Assembly: GCA_023430565.1 (NCBI GenBank)
Contig: JAEZAD010000356.1
Location: 1-9,924, forward strand
DNA: 9,924 nucleotides
Source of the DNA: Verrucomicrobiota bacterium
GTDB lineage: Bacteria; Verrucomicrobiota; Verrucomicrobiia; Opitutales; Opitutaceae
Reading direction: 5' to 3'
A program made the translations under genes and the position numbers. Position 1 is the first letter of the stretch; each line of letters opens with the position of its first letter. Under the pieces are notes generated by a model. It made no database searches and was not told where the DNA came from. It worked only from the letters and a program-made list of their open reading frames with translations. Below are positions 6,917 through 9,924 of the stretch, one piece after another.

Positions 6917-6985
6917 GCGGCGGGCGGGAAGGCGCGGGGCGGAAAAAGAACGGCTGTGGAGTCGGCGACTTTTTCGCTCTCCATT

Positions 6986-7002
6986 GTTGACACAGTGTCA
7001 AC
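6986..7002. promoter_or_regulatory. Probable TetR-family operator (17-bp perfect palindrome) over a -35 box
   Basis: GTTGACAC-A-GTGTCAAC has 8-nt arms with perfect two-fold symmetry around A6994. Its size and symmetry suit a TetR-family dimer, and it lies between the regulator gene and the efflux genes. The left arm contains a consensus -35 hexamer, TTGACA (6987-6992), so a bound repressor would block RNA polymerase directly. No strong -10 is seen; AAGTGT at 7011-7016 (18-nt spacing) is the best fit and is poor. Binding is inferred, not shown. Confidence 0.75.
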
Positions 7003-7022
7003 GGAAGTCGAAGTGTCGATTC

Positions 7023-8426
7023 ATGCTAGTCAGGGGCATGATGTGGTTTGCAGCGTTGGCCGGGTGGCTGGCGCTGGGGCGCGGCGAGGAGGCCGCGGGA
7101 CTGCCGGTGGTGAGCGTGGCGGAGCGTTATGTGCAGCAGGCGCTCGCCGGGAATCTCGCGTTGCAGGGGCGGGCGCTGGAGGTGGCGAAGGCGCGGGCGC
7201 GGCTCGCGGAGGTGAGCGGGGCGTTGCAGCCGCGGGTGGATTTCGTCGCGCGTTATTCGCGGGCGGATGGCGGGCGGACGATTGATTTTCCGGTGGGAGA
7301 TTTGCTGAACGGCGCGTATGCGACGCTGAACGACTACCTGGTTTCGCAGGGGCGGCCGGCGATGTTTTCGTCGATCGAAAATGTGTCGGTGCCGCTGCTG
7401 CGGGACCGGGAGCAGGAGACGAAATTGCGGCTGGTGCAGCCGTTGTATCGGCCGGAGTTGACGCGGGGGATCGCGGCGGCGCGGGCGGGGACGGCGGCGA
7501 AGGAGGCGGAGCTGGCGGCGTATCGGCGCGAGTTGAGGCAGGCGGTGATTGCGGCGTATCACGCGTATTTGCAGGCGGAGGTGGCGACGGAGATTCTCGC
7601 GTCGGCGGCGGAGGTGACGGCGGAGGCGGTGCGGGCGAATCGGTTGCTGGGCGAGGTGGGCAAGGTGACGGAGGATCGCGTGCTGCGGGCGGAAGCGGAG
7701 GACGCGGCGGTGGCGCAACAGCGGGCGGAGGCGGAGCGGGATCGGAGCGTGGCGCGGGCGTATTTAAATTTTCTGCTCAATCGGCCGCTGGGAGCGGAGA
7801 TCGAGCGCGCGAGCGAGGAGGAGTTGGAGGGTTTGTCGGCGCGATTGATGAAGGAAGAGTCTGCGATGGGGGCAGGGGTGAGCGGGCGCGAGGAATTGGC
7901 GGCGTGGCAGCAGGCGGTGAAAGCGGCGGACGCGGCGGAGCGGGCGGCGAGCGGAGCGCGGGGGCCGACGCTGGCGCTTGCGGTGGAAGGCGGAACGCAG
8001 GGGACGGGTTATGGAGCGGGCGATCGCGAGGAATTTGTGCAGGGGTCGCTGGTCGCGGAATTGAATATTTGGGATGGGCGACGGCAGCGCGCGCGGGTGG
8101 AGCAGGCGCGGTTGGCGCGACGGCAGTTGGAGCTGGAGCTGGCGGCGGTGGAGGATCGGCTCGAATTGGAGCTGACGCGCGCACGGGACGAGTTTCGCGC
8201 GGCGGTGGCGGGACATCGGGCGGCGATGAGGCGCGGAGCGGCGGCGGCGCGGGCTTTCGATTTGGTGGCGCAGCGCGAGCGCGAAGGGCTCGTGGCGCAG
8301 CTGAGTTTTTTGGATGCGCGGAACGAGTTCACGCGGGCTGAACTCGGGCGCGGGGTGGCGCGGCATCGACTTTTTGTCGCGGCGGCGGCGCTGGATCGGG
8401 CGGCGGCGATTTCTCCTCTACCATGA
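7023..8426 (+). CDS. TolC-like outer-membrane factor of an RND efflux system
   Basis: A 467-residue outer-membrane channel protein (OEP family) that would form the trimeric exit duct of the pump. A signal peptide fits residues 1-21: R4, then MMWFAALAGWLAL, with cleavage near GRG-EEA. Two internally related halves follow. The first has helices with AKARARLAEVSGALQPRVD (55-73) and the strand region LRLVQPLYRPEL (135-146). The second has LNIWDGRRQRARVEQARLAR and a long coiled coil (TRARDEFRAAVAGHRAA). The ATG at 7023 is chosen because it keeps the basic n-region. An in-frame TTG at 6984 would begin translation inside the operator palindrome, and ATGs at 7038 and 7041 lose the arginine. No Shine-Dalgarno precedes 7023. 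The stop overlaps the adaptor start (ATGA), so the two are translationally coupled. Confidence 0.9.
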   Translation: MLVRGMMWFAALAGWLALGRGEEAAGLPVVSVAERYVQQALAGNLALQGRALEVAKARARLAEVSGALQPRVDFVARYSRADGGRTIDFPVGDLLNGAYATLNDYLVSQGRPAMFSSIENVSVPLLRDREQETKLRLVQPLYRPELTRGIAAARAGTAAKEAELAAYRRELRQAVIAAYHAYLQAEVATEILASAAEVTAEAVRANRLLGEVGKVTEDRVLRAEAEDAAVAQQRAEAERDRSVARAYLNFLLNRPLGAEIERASEEELEGLSARLMKEESAMGAGVSGREELAAWQQAVKAADAAERAASGARGPTLALAVEGGTQGTGYGAGDREEFVQGSLVAELNIWDGRRQRARVEQARLARRQLELELAAVEDRLELELTRARDEFRAAVAGHRAAMRRGAAAARAFDLVAQREREGLVAQLSFLDARNEFTRAELGRGVARHRLFVAAAALDRAAAISPLP

Positions 8427-9478
8427 ATGTGCGTGTGTCGAAGACTCGAGGTGTTGCGGTGGCGATGATGGGTGCGGCGGCGCTCGCGTTGGCGGGCTGC
8501 GGCACGCGTGAGGAGGAGAAAGCGACGGACGTGCCGCCGGTCGTGGTCGAGTTGAGTGGCATCGAGCAATCGGATGAGGCGGTGCCGGTGCATGTGACGG
8601 GAATCGTGAGCCGGAAGGACGAGGCGGAGTTGTCGTTCAAGATTCCGGGGATCGTCGAAACGGTGGCGGTGCGCGCGGGTGACGAGGTGGAGGTGGGGCA
8701 GGAGCTGGCGCGGCTGCGGCTGGATGAGATCGACGCGCAGGTGACGCAGGCGCGAAACGCCGTCGAAAAGGCGGAGCGGGATTTGGTGCGAGTGGAGCGG
8801 TTGCAGGCGGGGGCGGTGGCGACGTTGGAGAACCTGCAGGACGCGCGGACGGGGGTGGAGCAGGCGCGGGCGCAGTTGCGGATTGCGGAGTTCAACCGGC
8901 GTTTCGCGGTGATTGTGGCGCCGGCGAAGGGAAGGATTTTGCGGCGTTCGGTGGAGCCGAACGAAATCGTGTCGGCAGGAAAGGCGGCGGTGGTTTTTGC
9001 GCCGGAGAATACGGCGTGGCTGCTGCGTGCGGGCGTGGCGGATACGGAGTTGCAGCGAGTGAGGATTGGAGATGGGGCGAGGGTGAGATTGGGCGACGGG
9101 AACGTGGCGGAAGGAAGGGTGGCGCAGATTGCGGGGGCGGCGGAAGCGCAGACGCGGACGACGACGGTGGAGATTGAATTCGAGGCAGACGCACCGATGC
9201 GATCGGGGTTGGTGGTGAGTGGGACGGTTCAACCGCAGACAGTGGCGAAGCGCGCGGTGGTGCCGGCGACGGCGTTGATTGAAGGCGATGCGGCGCGGGC
9301 GAGTTTGTTTGTGGTCGAGGACGGATCGGACGTGGCGCGACGGGTCGAGGTGGAGATGGAGACGCTCGAGGGGGGACGGGTTTACTTGCGGACGGCGCTG
9401 GCCGACGGGGCGAGGGTGGTGGTGCGCGGAGGTGAGTTTTTGCGAGACGGCGATCGCGTGGTGGCGGCGAAACGGTGA
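8423..9478 (+). CDS. RND efflux periplasmic adaptor (membrane fusion) lipoprotein
   Basis: A 351-residue adaptor of the HlyD/AcrA type that links the inner-membrane RND permease to the TolC-like channel. The signal peptide ends in a lipobox, LALAG-C, with C26 the lipidated residue, so it is held to a membrane from the periplasmic side. Domains in order: the lipoyl half-motif FKIPGIVETVAVRAGDEVEVG (72-92), a short helical hairpin (about 100-158), the second lipoyl half VIVAPAKGRILRRSVEPNEIV (163-183), a beta-barrel domain (about 195-270) and a membrane-proximal domain (about 275-348). The ATG at 8423 overlaps the outer-membrane factor stop by 4 nt. The RND permease starts 10 nt after its stop. 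The hairpin is short, as in adaptors for single-permease pumps, and drug specificity cannot be inferred from it. Confidence 0.94.
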   Translation: MNVRVSKTRGVAVAMMGAAALALAGCGTREEEKATDVPPVVVELSGIEQSDEAVPVHVTGIVSRKDEAELSFKIPGIVETVAVRAGDEVEVGQELARLRLDEIDAQVTQARNAVEKAERDLVRVERLQAGAVATLENLQDARTGVEQARAQLRIAEFNRRFAVIVAPAKGRILRRSVEPNEIVSAGKAAVVFAPENTAWLLRAGVADTELQRVRIGDGARVRLGDGNVAEGRVAQIAGAAEAQTRTTTVEIEFEADAPMRSGLVVSGTVQPQTVAKRAVVPATALIEGDAARASLFVVEDGSDVARRVEVEMETLEGGRVYLRTALADGARVVVRGGEFLRDGDRVVAAKR

Positions 9479-9482
9479 GGAG
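9477..9482 (+). promoter_or_regulatory. Shine-Dalgarno site of the RND permease gene
   Basis: GAGGAG overlaps the adaptor stop codon and lies 6 nt before the ATG at 9489. It supports that start and suggests that translation of the permease re-initiates straight after the adaptor. Confidence 0.7.
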
Positions 9483-9488
9483 CGAACG

Positions 9489-9924
9489 ATGAGGATCACG
9501 GATCTTTCGGTGCGGCACGGGCAGTTCACGTTCGTGGTGTTTGTGTGCGCGGTGGTGATCGGCGTGTTGTCGTTTCGCTCGATTCCGCGGATGGAAGATC
9601 CGGCGTTGAAGGTGCCGGCGTTCAGCGTGGTGGCGATTTATCCGGGGGCGAATGCGACGGACATCGAGCAACTCGTGGTGCGTCCGCTCGAGGATGCGGT
9701 GAAGGAGCTGGACGATGCGGAGAAGATTCGAACGACGGTGAAGGACAGCTTCGCGTTCATGAACGTGGAGTTCACGTGGGGCACGGATCCGGACAAGAAA
9801 TACGACGAGCTGCTGCGGCAGGTGAACGTGGCGCGCGCGGAGCTGCCGTCGGGGGTGACGGAGGTGGAAGTGAGAAAATGGCAGACGACGAATGTGGCGA
9901 TGATGCAGCTGGCGTTGGTGTCGG
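9489..9924 (+). CDS. RND-family inner-membrane efflux permease, N-terminal part
   Basis: The first 145 residues of a protein that would normally be about 1,000-1,050 long and runs off the window. The N-terminus MRITDLSVRHGQFTFVV leads into membrane segment 1 (about residues 12-29). Then come RSIPRMEDPA and the start of the periplasmic porter domain, with the RND signatures YPGANATDIEQLVVRPLEDA (51-70) and VNVARAELPSGV (112-123). It would use the proton gradient to drive substrates into the adaptor/TolC-type duct encoded just upstream. The proton-relay residues in segment 4 lie outside the window, so neither activity nor the drug versus metal class can be checked; the MEDPA form of the segment is more like the drug-efflux branch. 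The start is set by GAGGAG 6 nt upstream. Confidence 0.93.
   Translation, partial: MRITDLSVRHGQFTFVVFVCAVVIGVLSFRSIPRMEDPALKVPAFSVVAIYPGANATDIEQLVVRPLEDAVKELDDAEKIRTTVKDSFAFMNVEFTWGTDPDKKYDELLRQVNVARAELPSGVTEVEVRKWQTTNVAMMQLALVS

Noticed and set aside
8009..9529. Long minus-strand open frame opposite the efflux genes (506 codons)
   Set aside because: It is Arg/His/Pro-rich without domains, lies opposite three clear genes, and arises because G-ending codons on the plus strand leave few stops in the complement.

Overview
The window is a high-GC, densely coded piece of bacterial chromosome. The protein types (a fast-evolving FG-GAP/ASPIC protein, an AmpG-like MFS carrier with an extended C-terminus, a cytosolic-type malate dehydrogenase, a TetR-controlled RND pump), the frequent lack of Shine-Dalgarno sites and the extreme G-ending codon use suggest a Verrucomicrobiota bacterium, perhaps of the Opitutales. 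This assignment is inference from general resemblance; no rRNA or other marker gene is present.

Layout. (1) 1-1906: the 3' part of an FG-GAP/VCBS repeat protein with a C-terminal ASPIC/UnbV domain. It shows an apparent reading-frame break near 125-140 and overlaps by 4 nt (GTGA) a membrane-anchored FKBP-like protein whose catalytic loop looks degraded. (2) 1907-2167: a gene-free gap with a long 28-nt-arm inverted repeat of the kind scattered through many bacterial genomes, then an AT-rich stretch before the next gene. (3) 2168-3877: an AmpG-like MFS transporter with extra C-terminal membrane segments. (4) 3984-5016: a very hydrophobic 94-residue protein followed by a 231-residue protein of unknown function. 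(5) 5024-6105: a short GCGAA-rich repeat, a good intrinsic terminator on the minus strand, and mdh (malate dehydrogenase), the only minus-strand gene. (6) 6248-9924: a TetR/AcrR regulator, a 17-bp perfect palindrome that is the obvious operator, then a TolC-like outer-membrane factor, a lipoprotein periplasmic adaptor and the start of an RND inner-membrane permease that runs off the window.

The last block is the clearest functional unit: a locally regulated tripartite efflux pump. The regulator, the operator over a TTGACA -35 box, and the tightly coupled genes (ATGA overlap between outer-membrane factor and adaptor, 10 nt between adaptor and permease) fit repression by TetR that is relieved when a pump substrate binds it.

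The plus strand is richer in G than C throughout, including across mdh, which is read from the other strand. mdh therefore uses mostly C-ending codons while its neighbours use G-ending ones. I found no CRISPR array, tRNA, rRNA, transposase, phage gene or toxin-antitoxin module, and no convincing wholly new system. The most open items are the unknown pair at 3984-5016, the overlapping FG-GAP/FKBP-like pair, and the possibly leaderless efflux promoter.
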